Assembly: GCA_025200525.1 (NCBI GenBank) | Contig: CM045762.1 | Span: forward strand, 88,540,717-88,604,716 | DNA length: 64,000 bases | Direction of reading: 5' to 3' | DNA from: Camellia lanceoleosa | Lineage: Eukaryota > Streptophyta > Magnoliopsida > Ericales > Theaceae | In this document: piece after piece, positions 11,308 through 23,480 of the stretch | Layout: each line of letters begins with the position of its first letter | How positions within the stretch are numbered: position 1 is the first letter of the stretch | The notes under the pieces: model-generated | Databases searched by the model: none | Told to the model about the DNA's origin: nothing | What the model saw: the letters and a program-made list of their open reading frames with translations, nothing else | Position numbers and translations under genes: made by a program

Positions 11308-12640
11308 CTAGCGAGCCTCGAGGTGATATTTCTTCAGCTTATCCATGTTGATCGGTTGGGAGAACACTAGGCCATCTAGGTCCATCAGAACCACAGCTCC
11401 ACCTGACCATATAGACTTGATGATATAGGGACCCGTCCAATTAGGTCTGAACTTGCCCCTTGGGTCGTGGATGGGAGCTCGGTTGTCCTTGAGCACCAAA
11501 TCTCCTTCCTTCAAATTTCTGGACTTAACCTTCTTGTTGAAAGCCCGGGCGATTCTGCGCTGATAACCTTGGACATGGTACAGCGCTTTCAGCCTTCTTT
11601 CATCAAAGAGCATAAGTTCCTCGAACCTACTCTGCTGCTAATCCGCCTCCATTATCTGACACTCTGCCCGGCACTTCAAGCAGCGGAACCTCAATCTCAA
11701 TCGGTAGAACGGCTTCCATCCCATAGACCAGCGAATAAGGAGTTGCTCCAGTTGAAGTTCTAATTGAAGTCCGGTAGCCCCACAGAGCGAATGGCAACTT
11801 GTCTGGCCAGTCCCGATAGGTTTCTACCATCTTCTGCAGTATGTGTTTGATGTTCTTGTTGGCGGCCTCAACTGCTCCGTTGGTCTGCGGCCGATATGTG
11901 GATGACTTATGAAAAGCCACATTATACTTCTCCAGCAAATTAATCACCTCTTTCTTGAAGTGAGAACCATTGTCCGAAATGATCTCATTCGGGACTCCAT
12001 AATGGCAGATAATGTTGTTTCTGATAAACTTTGCGACTTGCGAAGCTTTCAACACGGCGTAAGATTGGGCCTCGACCCACTTTGTGAAATAGTCTATTGC
12101 TACCAAGATATACTCATGCCCATTCGACCCCTTCGGGGTAACAGCTCCGATCACATCGATTCCCCAGACTGAGAATGGCCATGGTGATGTCATGTTGTAT
12201 AACTTTGATGGCGGGATGTTCATACGGTTCGCGTGAATCTGGCATTTGTGGCATCGCCGAACAAAACCGATACAATCTTCCTCCATGGTAGACCAGTAGT
12301 AGCCTTGTCTGAGAATTTTTCGTGCCAGCATCACCCCGTTCATATGTGCCCCACATTCTCCTCCATGGATGGCCTCCATCAGGCGCTTCGATTCTTCAGC
12401 TTCCACACATAGCTTGTGCATTCCCAGATGACCTCTCTTGTACAATTTACCCCCGCAGATGATAAACTGAACAGCCATTCTTCTGATTGCCCTTTTGTCT
12501 TTGACGTTTGCCCCTAGTGGATATGCCTCCTTTTCCAAGAAATTCCATATGTCATGATACCAAGGGTTGTTATCCTGCACTTCTTCTATGGCAGAGATTG
12601 ACTCATATGCTGGCGCAAACTTTTGATCAATGATTACTGG
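11308..12640 (-). pseudogene. Tat integrase with C-terminal domain
   Basis: Integrase inserts the cDNA into the genome and is the last part of the pol polyprotein. On the minus strand there is an HHCC zinc-binding region (HGGECGAHMNG ... CHKCQIH). The catalytic core follows with the three acidic residues in WGIDVIGAV, ISDNGSHF and NGAVEAANK, all present. The core is open within the frame 12991-11627. A frame change near 11615-11640 separates it from the C-terminal part (frame 11613-11308), which contains ALYHVQGYQRRIARAFNKKV and DPRGKFRPNWTGPY, typical of Tat integrases. It ends at a stop at 11308. No chromodomain is seen, as expected for this clade. Catalytic residues look intact, but the frameshift would truncate the protein. 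Confidence 0.9.
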
Positions 12641-13067
12641 ACGCATCCGGATTCCCGACGGGATGTCTATCATGGAAGATAGAGTTGCTAGCGAATCTGC
12701 GAACCTGTTGTTCTCTCTCAATAGGTGAGTGAAATTTAGCTTTTCAAACCGAGGGATTAACAAATCCAAGGTCTGGTGGTATATTATCATCTTTTCCTCC
12801 TTCACTTTCCAATCTCCTTTTGCTTGAGACACAACTAGGTTCGAGTCTCCAATGACATCCAAACGTCTTGCCCCTAGTTCTAGGGCGCTTCTAAACCGCA
12901 ATACACGCCTCGTACTCTGCCTCATTGTTCGAGACCTTGAACAAGCTTGAATGCTAAAGGGATACGGAGTCGTCGGCGCCATCAAGAACACCCCTATCCC
13001 ATATTCGTATTGATTTGGCCTCCGTCAAAGTACATAAATCGTGTTTCATCTTCGACGTGAAATAGCT
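12641..13067 (-). pseudogene. Second (archaeal-like) RNase H of the Tat pol
   Basis: An extra RNase H after the normal one is diagnostic of the Tat clade. Visible features are RSALELGARRLDVIGDSNLV (with the GDS acidic site), SQAKGDWKVKEEKMI and RENNRFADSLATLSSM (with the FADSLA active-site segment). It begins upstream of the first Met of its open frame (12991): the N-terminal third lies in other frames around 13060-12940, so there is at least one frameshift. It is joined directly to integrase in one frame. It removes RNA from RNA-DNA hybrids during cDNA synthesis or modifies that step; the exact role of the second domain is not settled. Confidence 0.85.
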
Positions 13068-14460
13068 TCATCTGAAATAGGTACTCAACCGCTTCATCCC
13101 TTCGACGGGTGGTCGGTGAGGAACTCGCCACCGCCTCCCTTTTCTGCACTTGCGCGTCACATATTTGAGGTCAAATTCGAGAGCAACAAAGAACCAACGA
13201 GCTAGCCTACCCGTAAACGCTGGTTTCTCGAAAAGATATTTGATGGGATCAAGTCGTGAAACCAACATTACAGAGTGAGCTAACAGGTAGTGCCGCAGCT
13301 TCCGGGTAGCCCATACTAAGGCCAAACAAGCCTTCTCTAGCGGGGTGTAGCGGGTCTCGTAATCCAACATCTTCTTGCTCAGATAGTAGATGGCCCTTTC
13401 TACTTTGTCTTCCGACTCTTGCGCGAGCATGCAGCCCATTGTGGTTTCAGTTACTGACAGGTACAGTATCAACGGTTTTCCTGGCTTTGGTGGTGACAAC
13501 ACGGGCGGATTTTGTAGATACTCTTTAATCTGTTCGAATGCGGCTTGGCATCGGCCGTCCCATTGGAACTTCGTTCCTTTCTTCAAGAGACCAAAAAGTG
13601 GTTCACAAATCAAGGTTAGTTTAGAGATAAACCGCCTTATGAATTGCACTTTACCCAGAAAGCCTCGCACCTCCTTTTCAGTCATTGGTGGTGGCATTTC
13701 TAAGATGGCCTTGATTTTGGAAGGGTCGACTTCGATGCCCCTTTGTGTAATCAGAAATCCCAGCATTTTGCCCGCTGTAACACCAAACGTACATTTCTGA
13801 GGATTCAACCGCAGCCGAAATTCCCTGATCCTTTGGAAAAACTTTTGCAAGGCAGTGTAGTGGCCCTCTCTTTCTTTGGACTTGACAATCATGTCGTCCA
13901 CATACACCTCGACCTCTTTATGGATCATGTCATGTAATATTGTAGTTGCAGCCCGTTGATATGTAGCCCCGGCGTTCTTCAAATTTCAAAACGGCATCAC
14001 TCAGAGCAATATGTACCCTTACGGGTGGTAAAGGCGATCTTCTCCCGATCTTCGGGTGCCATTACTATCTGATTATAGCCTGAGAAGCCATCCATGAATG
14101 AGAGCAAAGCAAGCCTCGCTGTGAAATCTACCAACTCGTCGATATGTGGCAAGGGAAAGTCATCCTTCGGGCTGGCTCTGTTCAAATCCCTGAAGTCCAC
14201 ACATACCCAGATTCTACCATCCATCTTCGGCACTGGTACAATGTTGGCCAGCCAAGTCGGGTATTCAAATACCAGCAGGAAGCCTGCGTCAATTTGCTTG
14301 GTGACCTCTTCCTTGATCTTAATGGCCGCGGATCCTCCTGAGTTTCTGTTTGACAGGTCGGGCCTCGGGGTCAAGAGGGATCCGGTGCTGTACAATCTCA
14401 GGATCGATTCCAGGCATGTCTTCGTAGGACCACGCGAAAACATCTTTGAAATCTTTTAAT
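13068..14460 (-). pseudogene. Tat reverse transcriptase and first RNase H
   Basis: RT copies the element RNA to DNA. The N-terminal piece (14443-13997) has NIVPVPKMDGRIWVCVDFRD, DDFPLPHID and FMDGFSGYNQI (first catalytic Asp). The fingers/palm continue after a break at about 13990, where an in-frame TGA and extra bases sit in the conserved MPF-LKNAG region. The next piece (13982-13068) has GATYQRA and the catalytic YVDDMIVKS, then the connection and RNase H (LILYLSV, AIYYLSKKMLDYE, YTPLEKACLALVWA, ALEFDLKYVT). Another frameshift near 14330 separates the start (YEDMPGIDPE, PLDPEARPVKQKL) from the rest, and one near 13130 ends the RNase H. Domain order and sequence are clearly Tat-type. The product would be truncated. 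Confidence 0.93.
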
Positions 14461-15599
14461 AAAGCGACTAAGCGCCAAGGTCCTCAAGACAACGTGGACC
14501 CGATCCGACCAGCGGGTCCTTCTCAAGACCGACGCTCACATGAGTGATTTCATCAATTAAGGGTTTAACAAACCTCTTGCTCTTGTTCAATTAGTCGCTG
14601 CAAAAACCGAGGAATTTCGTCCTCGCTGCTTTCATCAAAATTTTGAAAGTCCCGATTTAAGCAATAAACCAAAGGCATGTAAAAGTACTCGAAAACCACA
14701 GTTACCTCATTCTCATTAGATAGTTCCAAACCGTCCGATTCCTCTGTTACAACAGACTCAAAAGAGGAAGAAAAAGACGACCTGGACAAGACTGTGGCAT
14801 GCGTGCTATCACTCCCCGGCATACCGGACTCAGACTCAGACGAAGCCGAACTCGATTCCACCCACAAGACTCGATGGAATCGATTCCTCACTACCACCGA
14901 CCCGTGTCGCTTGATAAAAATCCTCCTCAGATCGCCAGATGAGGGAGGGTGCGATGGACGCATCCAAAATAGCCGCTGGTTGGCCCACAGCCGTTTCATC
15001 TCCGATCATGGACACCGAAGAGTCATCCCCCGAGCACACCTGGTTGATCAAAGGATCTGAAAGTAGACATGCCAGTGCTACCCCCATTTCAAACTCAGGT
15101 CCGCAGACTCCAATTCCTTGCTATGTTCAAATTTCAACTGTCGGGTTCTGTTCGCTTCTTCAAAGAACATCATCCCCAGATAATTGCAAGTCGAAGAAAA
15201 TCTCAAATCCCGGCGTCCGTTTCCCTTCTTTATTCAGCCATGGCCCCGGAAAACCGCAGAATGGGAAGTCTTCCCCTTCCCGGACGAAACATCCGTTCAA
15301 GGTACCCCGGATGGGCCGGTGCATCAATTCAAAAGGTTTCCATCTGCTTTTGCCTTGGCTCTTCCACCATCTCTTTTCCTTTTCTTACCCAATCTTCCTT
15401 AGTGGGCGGTGTAACCTGCCGAAGGTGTGAGGGTTGTGCGCGCCGCCAATGTTGCAACGCTTTTCCGACCGCTTTCTTCCCAATCCCATCCCGGATGTGT
15501 TGAGCTTGTTCATGAGATATATCTTCACAAGACCGACATATACCCTCACTAGTCGCCATGATGTTCTCAGACAACCCGAGCCTCACCAAGGTAAAACTC
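14461..15599 (-). pseudogene. Linker between Tat protease and RT, poorly conserved
   Basis: A minus-strand frame at 14999-14565 encodes a Ser/Glu-rich stretch (SSASSESESGMPGSDS) with no recognised domain. Such acidic, variable linkers are usual between protease and RT in this clade. Frames up to 15600 are broken. Nothing more can be said from sequence. Confidence 0.45.
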
Positions 15600-16050
15600 G
15601 ATATAAACATCGCCTTCCGTGCCATGCTCTATCTCCGCATCAGTGTGGATACTTCCGTGGTGGATGAATTGATGAATTCAAGACGATGGCTACTCCTTCC
15701 CATAGGGGTATTTCACCATTTGGTGCAAAGTAGATGATATCGCCTTCACCGATGTAGCCACGCCCCAACAACAAATTGAAAGTTGTAGGTACTTCCAAGA
15801 CATGAAAATCTATCTCCGCTGTCCCGCCAACCTTGGTCCGATTTTAACGGTTCCCATCACCTCTCGGCTTGTATTGTCATATGCCCCGATGACTGGATCT
15901 GGTACAAAGTCCGCGACTTTCATCAATCACAGAAGTCGCCCTTGCGGCAGACGTTGATGGCGGACTCAGATCAACAAGGACTACCGGTATCCATTTATTC
16001 CTACACTCTACGGAGACGAGAGTGGCTTGTTGTGATTTGTGCCCTCAGCG
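15600..16050 (-). pseudogene. Tat aspartic protease remnant
   Basis: On the minus strand, split over frames, one sees a segment resembling WIPVVLVDLS, the region where the catalytic Asp triad is expected. This is followed by YDNTSREVMGTVKIG, and then FHVLEVPTTFNLLLGRGYIG-like sequence, characteristic of retroviral-type proteases in Tat elements. The catalytic D-S/T-G is not readable in one frame because of frameshifts. It would process the Gag-Pol polyprotein. Position between gag and RT fits. Confidence 0.65.
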
Positions 16051-17099
16051 TAATTCCTTATCAAATGTCAACATCGGGTAGCCCTCCCTAAAGACTAGCC
16101 CCACTAGTCGCTTCCGGTGTTGTTTCTATTGAAAGCTTTGCCTTATCCATGGCTGATAAAACAGCCTCCCTATGCACTCGAGAAGCCATAAGCAATCCCC
16201 AGATGGAGATGTCTGCTTGTATCTTTTTTCAACCGTCTTAATACGGCCTCATCTTCAAGTTGCTTTTCTTCGCTCTCTCGCCTCCCTATCCTTTCCGGAC
16301 GCTCTCGTTGCTCCAAAGTGCGGAGGCTGGAAATACCGCCCCCTCCTAGTCATGTGGTCGATTTCCCCAGTACAGTACCGTCAGTTGATCATTTCCCCAC
16401 CTTCGCCTCAGATGGGCAAGACAAAGATCCTCATCTTCCCACCACATCCCATCAAGAATCGACAAACATCCGCTCTCGCATGGACGTTTCGCATTTACGC
16501 ACTTTCCATTCTCATACTCGTAGCATTATCCGCTCTCGACACAATGCCGTTTCAACCGACATGGGCCTTTGCCTTCCGGCTCTCAGATTCTCAAACCTTT
16601 CCTGCTCGACTGTGCTAATATATCCCATTGCTCAACAATTCCTCGTGGTCAAGATGCTCCAATCCCGAGCGAATTCTTCGCTTGGCGCTCCCGCAATATA
16701 CTCGCTTTTCAACCTTGCCGCTATTATCGATGTTCTTGCCTCGCTGGCTCCTTCGTCAAACTCTTCTATCACATCTGGTGATCGCCCAACCACCCAATGG
16801 CCTCATTGCTTTCCCCATAATCGAACCGCTTGACCGCCGAGTCCTCTCGATCTTGGTTGTAGTAAAACCGAAGGTCGCAAAGTCCTCTCCCACGGTTGTT
16901 ACACTATCCATTTCCTGTCTAGGCTATCTCCTTGGATTACACAGTTCTCCTCGGTGGAAGCTTCACCGCACACATCCCGTCTATCGGTAAAATGTAGTCA
17001 CTCGGACTATACGCTTTCTCAATGCAAGTCAGAATTCCGCAGACCTTGGTTCAACAACTCGCTTTTCCTTCGGATCTCCTCTCCTTTGTTTTCGGCGTC
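16051..17099 (-). pseudogene. Tat gag C-terminal / gag-protease junction, degraded
   Basis: No clean frame and no clear zinc knuckle. It is collinear with the gag-to-protease interval. Plus-strand frames here are shadows. Confidence 0.4.
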
Positions 17100-18616
17100 A
17101 CCACCACCGCTTAGGTTGGGTGATGGAGGTGCCTATCATGCACAAGTTGGTGCAATCGGAAGAGACACCTCCGGTTTGGGCAGATGGGTAGGTGTGATGT
17201 AGATACTAGGGTCGTAAGACACGCCCCAGGTGGATGAAGTTGAGTCTTTGGGCGGTGGAGCTTGGTTGTATGTAGGAGGGATTTGTAGTAACGCGGTCTC
17301 TCAGGTAAAATCACCCCATTATCAATGAGATCCCGGATTTCATGGCGAACCGATAACACTGGTCGTCGGTGTCGTGACCGGTTGCAGGAACGCACAAGAT
17401 TTGGCCGTTATGGTTAGGGGAAGTTTTTCGTAGGGGCCGCGCTCCAGGGCCTCAGTGCCCTTTCTGATTAATACCCCTAGAGCTTTGGATAGGGGCATAT
17501 AGAGCGGAGCGAAAGTTCCGAATTCTTGGGTGGGTATTTGGTTGTTTAGGGTTGCTTCCGGACGACCGGAGAATGGCGAATGGCCGCATTTCTTTGTGGG
17601 GGTTTGTGGTGACCATGCTCACTTCGGAGGTTCTGTAGCGTATGTGCCACTCGGCCTCAGATAGTGTTGCGGTTGAAGGTCCTTCGGTTGATCCCGATCT
17701 TGGTCAAACAGACTCGCTTCAACGATCCTCTATTTACATACCCATATCATGCAGATCTGAGAAAGTGGGGAAGGGAACTACAATCATCTTCTTCATTAAC
17801 CGCCGAGATTGCGCACAATCATCCGTGATTTGGTCTCGCTCAGGCCTTAAGGTCATCATCGATGCCTTCGCCTCCACCGTTACAAAATCGAGAAACTCTC
17901 TTAGGATCTTGTCTGGTTGTCTCGAGATCACGGTAGTGATCTCAACTGCGGTGTTGTATGAATATCGCGCAATGAAGGCCTCACCATTTCGGCCCCAATT
18001 TTTCTTCACGTCATCATCTAGCTTAGCATACCATGCAGACGCCACACCGGCTGTGGTTCACCAAACAGAGACAACTTCGAGCCTATCGAGGCCCATTGGC
18101 CTTAGGACGTCCGAAAATAGTCTTAAATGTACCATAGGGTCCTCGCACCCATCAAACGATCGATATGAGGCATTTTGAACTGCCGGGCAACACACACAAG
18201 GCTGCAAGGTAACCATCTTCAATATCGGGATAGTCTTGACCCCTTGAGATCTCTTGAATAGCTTTTTCAAGCTTGCTTAATTTGAGTGCAAGGGATCACC
18301 AAACTCAAAGGGAGAGTCTGGTAGATTGGTGGGTGTTTTTGATAGTTGAGGTTGAATTTGGGGTAGGGTTGGAGGTGGGGTGGTCCTGTGGGTAGCTCAG
18401 ACGCCTCAACATTGGCTGCCTCCCTGCTAGGAACTCTGGCCGGGAGGAATTTGATGCGGCAGATGCTCCAGCTTTGTCGCTCAATCGGGCAATTGTCTCG
18501 CCGTTTTCTTACAACTGTGGGCTCGTTGTTCGGCGGTTCCGCCGACGGACGGCATCTTGTTGCATCGCTTTCATGCTTTCTTGAAGGTGGCGCACCATCT
18601 CCTCCAAACTAGCCAT
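17100..18616 (-). pseudogene. Tat gag, broken
   Basis: Structural nucleocapsid/capsid protein of the retrotransposon. The likely start is ATG at 18616 (MASLEEMVRHLQESMKAMQQ, a coiled-coil-like N-terminus). Capsid-like segments follow: SYRSFDGCEDPMVHLRLFSD (18180-18120), SAWYAKLDDDVKKNWGRNGE (18040-17985), IARYSYNTAVEITT, DFVTVEAKASMMTLRP and MIVVPFPTFSDLHDMGM (to 17737). A later piece, RHEIRDLIDNGVI (about 17340-17300), matches the end of the gag core in this clade. There are at least four frame changes. The start is chosen because it begins the coiled-coil piece just after the leader. Identity as Tat gag rests on the YSYN / PFPTFSDL pattern. Confidence 0.75.
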
Positions 18617-19557
18617 ATTATCTTGTTCGTTGAATTATCGTATATTTCCCTCTCTGGTGACACGTAATCCGGATCCCTATCAACACAGTGGGTAGACAAA
18701 GCTCTCGAATCGCTTGCTCGATGTCGCTTTATCGACCTCCGCTTAGCAACCGGGGTAGCGAGTAGTACATCGTTGTCCGCTCATCGATCCTCGATCGAAG
18801 GAGTCAACGACCTCGACCTGTGGTGCTTGGGGAATATCTAACGGATCGGTAGCAATTGTGCTCAACTACCTAATAAAAAGATAAATAAAACACATAAATA
18901 AACAGATAATCGGACAGCATAACGGCGCAAAGTAAATAAACACACAACACACGGTCGGGTATTTTAAAATAAACGGTCGAATGCTGGATACACTGTTTCT
19001 CAACCATCGATCATCGATCATGAACTATTGCCCCTAGGCCCGAATCGATATCCACGCATAACCGATTCCCAAAACATCGACATCGATGCCCTGCCCGACA
19101 TTTTAAACTTGCAAACCGAGTCAGATGTTCCTCGCAGAGTTACACTCTAAAGCACATAGCAAGTAAATGAGAACCAAAACACCCCTATGTTGGGGTAGGG
19201 TTTCCTGTCCTATTTTGTCGAGCTAGGGTTTCACCACGCACGCAATGTTTCCAACAACCTAAATCGGGTAAGCAACCTGTCCTAGTTTGGAATGGTCACT
19301 ACGGATTCCGACTATGCAACTAGGTCGAATGGTCCAAAAGGGTGCCCTGGTAAAACCGGGGTTTGTGTTCCCATGCTGGCAGAGCCCGCAACCGGTCAGC
19401 CTTATGGACATGCCTTGACAAGACAAGCCTCCAAGAAACCGCCAGAATAGCAGATGACCAACACGGTGTCCTAGGCGCACTAATGCACATGCAATGCAAA
19501 GAGACACATAAATGAAATCAAAACAGATATCACGAAGTTCGAGTCAAGCTCTAAAAT
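18617..19557 (-). other. Tat 5' leader
   Basis: Non-coding interval between the primer site and the gag start. No domain or clear repeat. Some Ogre elements carry an extra ORF here; I do not see one. Confidence 0.5.
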
Positions 19558-19573
19558 CCTCAAAGAGTCGCCA
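19558..19573 (-). other. Primer binding site of the Tat element
   Basis: The minus strand reads TGGCGACTCTTTGAGG just inside the 5' LTR. The TGG start pairs with a tRNA CCA end. Ogre-type elements have been described as using tRNA-Arg; I cannot confirm the tRNA here. Confidence 0.65.
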
Positions 19574-19576
19574 GAA

Positions 19577-22500
19577 TCAGAGACGCCGCGGGCTTCACTC
19601 TACGCCGACTCGATTTGTGTCACGGTTCTAAATCAACCAAAGAGTCCAACTCGCAAATCGCTTTTGAGAAAACTGATTTTTGTAAAGAAGTGCCAACCAT
19701 GGACTGCTTTGCCAGATTACAGAGTCGCCACCTAAATATTTTTTTTTAAAATGGGAAATTTAGGAAACCCCGACTCGGTCAAGGCCACGGTCCGCTATAA
19801 CCAAAGTTGACTTGGCTCGAGCTTGGGTACGATCGAAGGTCATTTATGAGCATTCTCTCGCCTATTCCAAGACCGGCCTCTACTAACCGTGATATCCGAT
19901 TTGAAAACATTACGTGTTCTTATTCCTGTTATTAGCCTAGATTTACTATGTTATGACAAAGAAACAAGTATAGACCAAATCGCTAAGTTGGAACAAAACA
20001 TTACGTGTTTGTTTTGAAAATGATTTGCTACTCATAAGTAGGCTAAAATGCGTTTTGCCACTCAAGCGGCTTTTAGAAAAGACGGTTTTGCCACTATCTA
20101 GTGGGCTTTAAAACTCACAGCTTTTAATGTGTTGTCCCAATTTAGGTAATTCAACCTCCATCCACAGTGCATTCATGCGCTTATATCACATAAGCACTTA
20201 TCCTCATAGTAAGCATGCTATCATGGCAACATTCACACACATGCGATATGCTAAAGCATAAAAGCTCACCTAGTACTCCAAGCCAAAACAGAAGCTTATT
20301 AGAAATCCATGCATGGACCTAAGCATACTGAAATGTCTAATGCAACACATGCAAAGATGTAATCTAGGCAGACTCGGCTATCCTAAACATGGAATATGGA
20401 ATGCTACAAATAACACGTATTCAATTTGGAATTGAAAGTACGATTTGTTGTATGATGCACCGAGCCCGATGCATGTAAACAAATGCATGAATGCACGCAT
20501 GCATAGCATAAGGTATGCTAAAATTAAACGTGCCCTAATCTACCATCATAAGCAGGTAAATAAAAGGGAAGAAAGAAATGGGGATTGGAAGACATACACC
20601 CACTCAGACACACTTATTACATTTTTGCCCTCGCGCGGAGGGACCGAATAAATAAATAATACAGACCGAAGAATAAATGAATAAATAAATTATTACAAAT
20701 TTCTAAGTATTGAAATTAAAGCATCTAAGTGAAATGAATAGGGCCTCACCGCCTCTAATGCACGAATGATGTATGCTCGTCGCGACTTGCCCGGAAAACC
20801 CGTGTCATGGCATTGCTGCTTCTGTTTTTTACTGCCCTGCCTCTCCAAAAATTCCCAAAGTTCTGGAATACCTCCCAAGTGGTCTGAAATGCCCCACCGG
20901 CTAGGGGGGGAGATCACCGGCTGCTCTTATTGATCACCTACCGCCAGGTGGTTATCGGCAGAAATAAAGTGCCGATCGGCACATTAAACCGCCGTCCGGG
21001 CAGAAGTCCTCAAAGCAGACAAGAGATGAAGAAGAAGAAGACAAAGAATGCATGGCATGGATTTTAGGGGACATGTAAGCATGGTCATTGCCTCCTATCA
21101 TGCTTGGGGACTCAAGGAGGCAAGACTCTTGGTTCTAGGGCCACCAATTATGCATTTGATGCATGATAGCCTAAGGGATCAAGATTGCTCTTTTGATATG
21201 AAAATGCATGCAACACAAACAAATGAGGGCTAAGTCCCTATCATATGGAGATCAAGGGCCTTAGAGACTTGAGGATAGAGACAAGTTTCACCACTCAAGT
21301 GTGAACTCTCATCTTCATGTTTGGTTTGACAACCCCAAACCAAACCATGGAATGCAACTCATGCAATATGGCTCAAATGCAATGCAACCTATCATGTTAG
21401 GCATGCAAAGAGCTAAGTATGCAAGGTACAAAATGTCATGCAACATGGACTAATTAATGCATAGAACTAGCATGTCTACCAGGCTTCATCAATTAAACAT
21501 GCGACTCCCATGCTATGAGCATACAATGGTGGACTTAGCTCAAAGAGTCAGCCCTCAAGACTCCCTAAACAAAAGAGCAAAACAAGCCTAAAATAGTGAC
21601 CAATGAGCATGCCAATATGCGAACCAAATAAGGCCAAGTTTAAGGCACCAAAGGAGCACACCTTGCTACCCTTAACAAGACCAAGCATGGTATATATCAA
21701 GCAAGCAAGAACAGATTTCTAGCACGCAAAATGAGCCCAAATCCCCCCTATGGCATCCCCAAAAATGCACTAAACATGTAAGCATGCAAAGGCCTACTCT
21801 AAAGCATACAAGAGCACACCTTTAAGACATGAACTAAGCCACATACGCCAACATACAAACATGACTAATGGACTGAAATAGGGTCTAATATGATGCCAAA
21901 TCATGAGATAAAGACAAGTTAAGCATGCTAGCACCCCATACAAGTAAGGCCTACAAGCCGATATGCAAGACAACCACTTCAAGCATACCAATCATGACAA
22001 AATCAGTGGCTCACAGCCCTCTAACATGGCAAAACAATGCTAGTATCTTCATGAAACTAAGCCAAAACATGCAAAAATCATTGCCTCAAAACATGGCATT
22101 CTTTTAGGCACAAGAGAGCATTTCAAAGGAAGTATGAGAGGCATGTTAGAGGCTACAATTCCAACCAAAAACAGAGATCAAACATGACCTAAAACAGCCC
22201 AAAAAGTCTTGAAATGAAGCCAAATGCAAACATGCACACATGCTATGCTATGAGCCCCAAAACAAAGGCAAACAAAGGACCAAAGGGAGAGGGGTGTCTC
22301 TCCCCTAAATGAGGCTCGAAAATATCATCCTCACCATCGAAACCCACTGGTTTTCAGTGGTGAGAAGACCAAAGAACACCAAAACAAGAAGGCCTAAGAA
22401 AAAGGCACCAAAGATGGCCAAACAAGGCTCAAAGTGATGAGGCTTAACTCAAACCATAAAATGACCTTAATGAAGGTTCAAGAACAAGTAAAAACAAGAC

Positions 22501-23475
22501 TTTTTTATCTTAAACACAAACTCAAAATCACAAAGTAAAGAGGGTAGAAATAGGTTGCAAGAATGGGGAAACTAAAGTAAAAAAGCTCACCCTTGAAGAT
22601 CCAATGAAGAACAAGTGGTCCAAATTTCTCCTAGTGATCAAAATCAATCCAAGATCACACAAAACAAACCTCCAAGCCTCCCAATCTCGGAGCTAGGTGT
22701 AATAGTGTGTGTAATGGTGCAAAAGTGAGGTAAAACACACTATTTGGGGCCTAAAACACACACACAAGAGGAGAGAGAGGGAAATATAGATATATATGGA
22801 TGTATATCAGAGAATGTATGTATAATCTCTGGTTTTTGACCTAAAATTGCTAACCCCCACAAAGGAGATGAATACAAGCTTAAATAGGCAACAAAAGGGC
22901 TCTAAGCTTAATGACTAAGTAAGAGCAAAGGGTCAAGGGGTGCAAGGGTTCCTAGCTTCTAAGGAAGCCAAGATACCGCCAAGCTTCTCCAAGAAGCTTG
23001 GCCAAAAGGGGTCACCCTTCTAGAAGCTTTAAGGGAGCAAAGGTGCAAAGGGTGCAATGTTATGCAGGGAGGAGTGATGGTGTAATCCACCGCACGGTGG
23101 CATGCACCATCCTCGTGAGGGGTTCGTAGGGTCACCGTCAAAAACAAATACCGCATTAAAAATGTGCCTACGGCATCATACAAAGGCCGATCGGCCAAGG
23201 ATTTTAATAAAATAGTGCCGATGGCTACTAGGAGAGCCGGTGGAGGTGTGAGGCAGGTGGGTTCTAGGGATGGCTAACAAGCCTTCCCTACCCTCAAATG
23301 CAAACACACACAAGCCTTGGTGGAAAACCAAGCACGTAACAAACCGTTAAGAGATCCAAGCACAACAGGCGTCGGGACCTCCGGGGACTCAAAACGAACA
23401 CAAACATGGATAATCACCGGGTGTTCAAGCGGTGATGTCCAAGTCTTGAGGACGGTCAAAAATGGGGTGTCTACA
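19577..23475 (-). repeat. 5' LTR of the Tat element
   Basis: Collinear with 3195-7088. It ends at 23475 in GTCTACA, and the other edge is blurred (TCAGAGACGCCG at 19577 against TGTAGACGCG in the partner). It has the palindrome at 20969-20982 and TATA-like region at 22783-22807. As the 5' LTR it would drive transcription leftward into gag. Compared with the partner it lacks or gains small GC-rich blocks (for example 19780-19860 and 20620-21010). Confidence 0.92.
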
Positions 23476-23480
23476 CTCTC

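Larger units (their letters stand above)
3195..23475 (-). mobile_element. Ty3/gypsy LTR retrotransposon, Tat (Ogre/Retand-like) lineage, 20.3 kb
   Basis: The element is bounded by TGTAGAC at 3195 and GTCTACA at 23475, with CTCTC duplicated directly outside both ends (3190-3194, 23476-23480). The order on the minus strand is: 5' LTR (23475 to 19577), primer site, leader, gag, protease, RT, RNase H, second (archaeal-like) RNase H, integrase, an opposite-strand ORF, a tandem repeat array and the 3' LTR (7088 to 3195). The dual RNase H arrangement and large size are known hallmarks of the Tat clade. Coding regions carry several frameshifts and stops, so this copy is not autonomous as written. Host DNA on both sides looks like older LTR sequence. 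Confidence 0.93.

Noticed and set aside
13390..13800. 136-residue plus-strand frame
   Set aside because: Shadow of the Tat RT/RNase H coding strand; no plus-strand motif.
14939..15503. Overlapping plus frames of 144-163 residues
   Set aside because: Opposite strand of the Tat protease-RT linker; no recognised domain and no homologous pattern such as that seen at 9480-10640.
16172..16990. Several overlapping plus frames of 120-171 residues
   Set aside because: Opposite strand of degraded gag; three frames open together, which indicates composition rather than coding.
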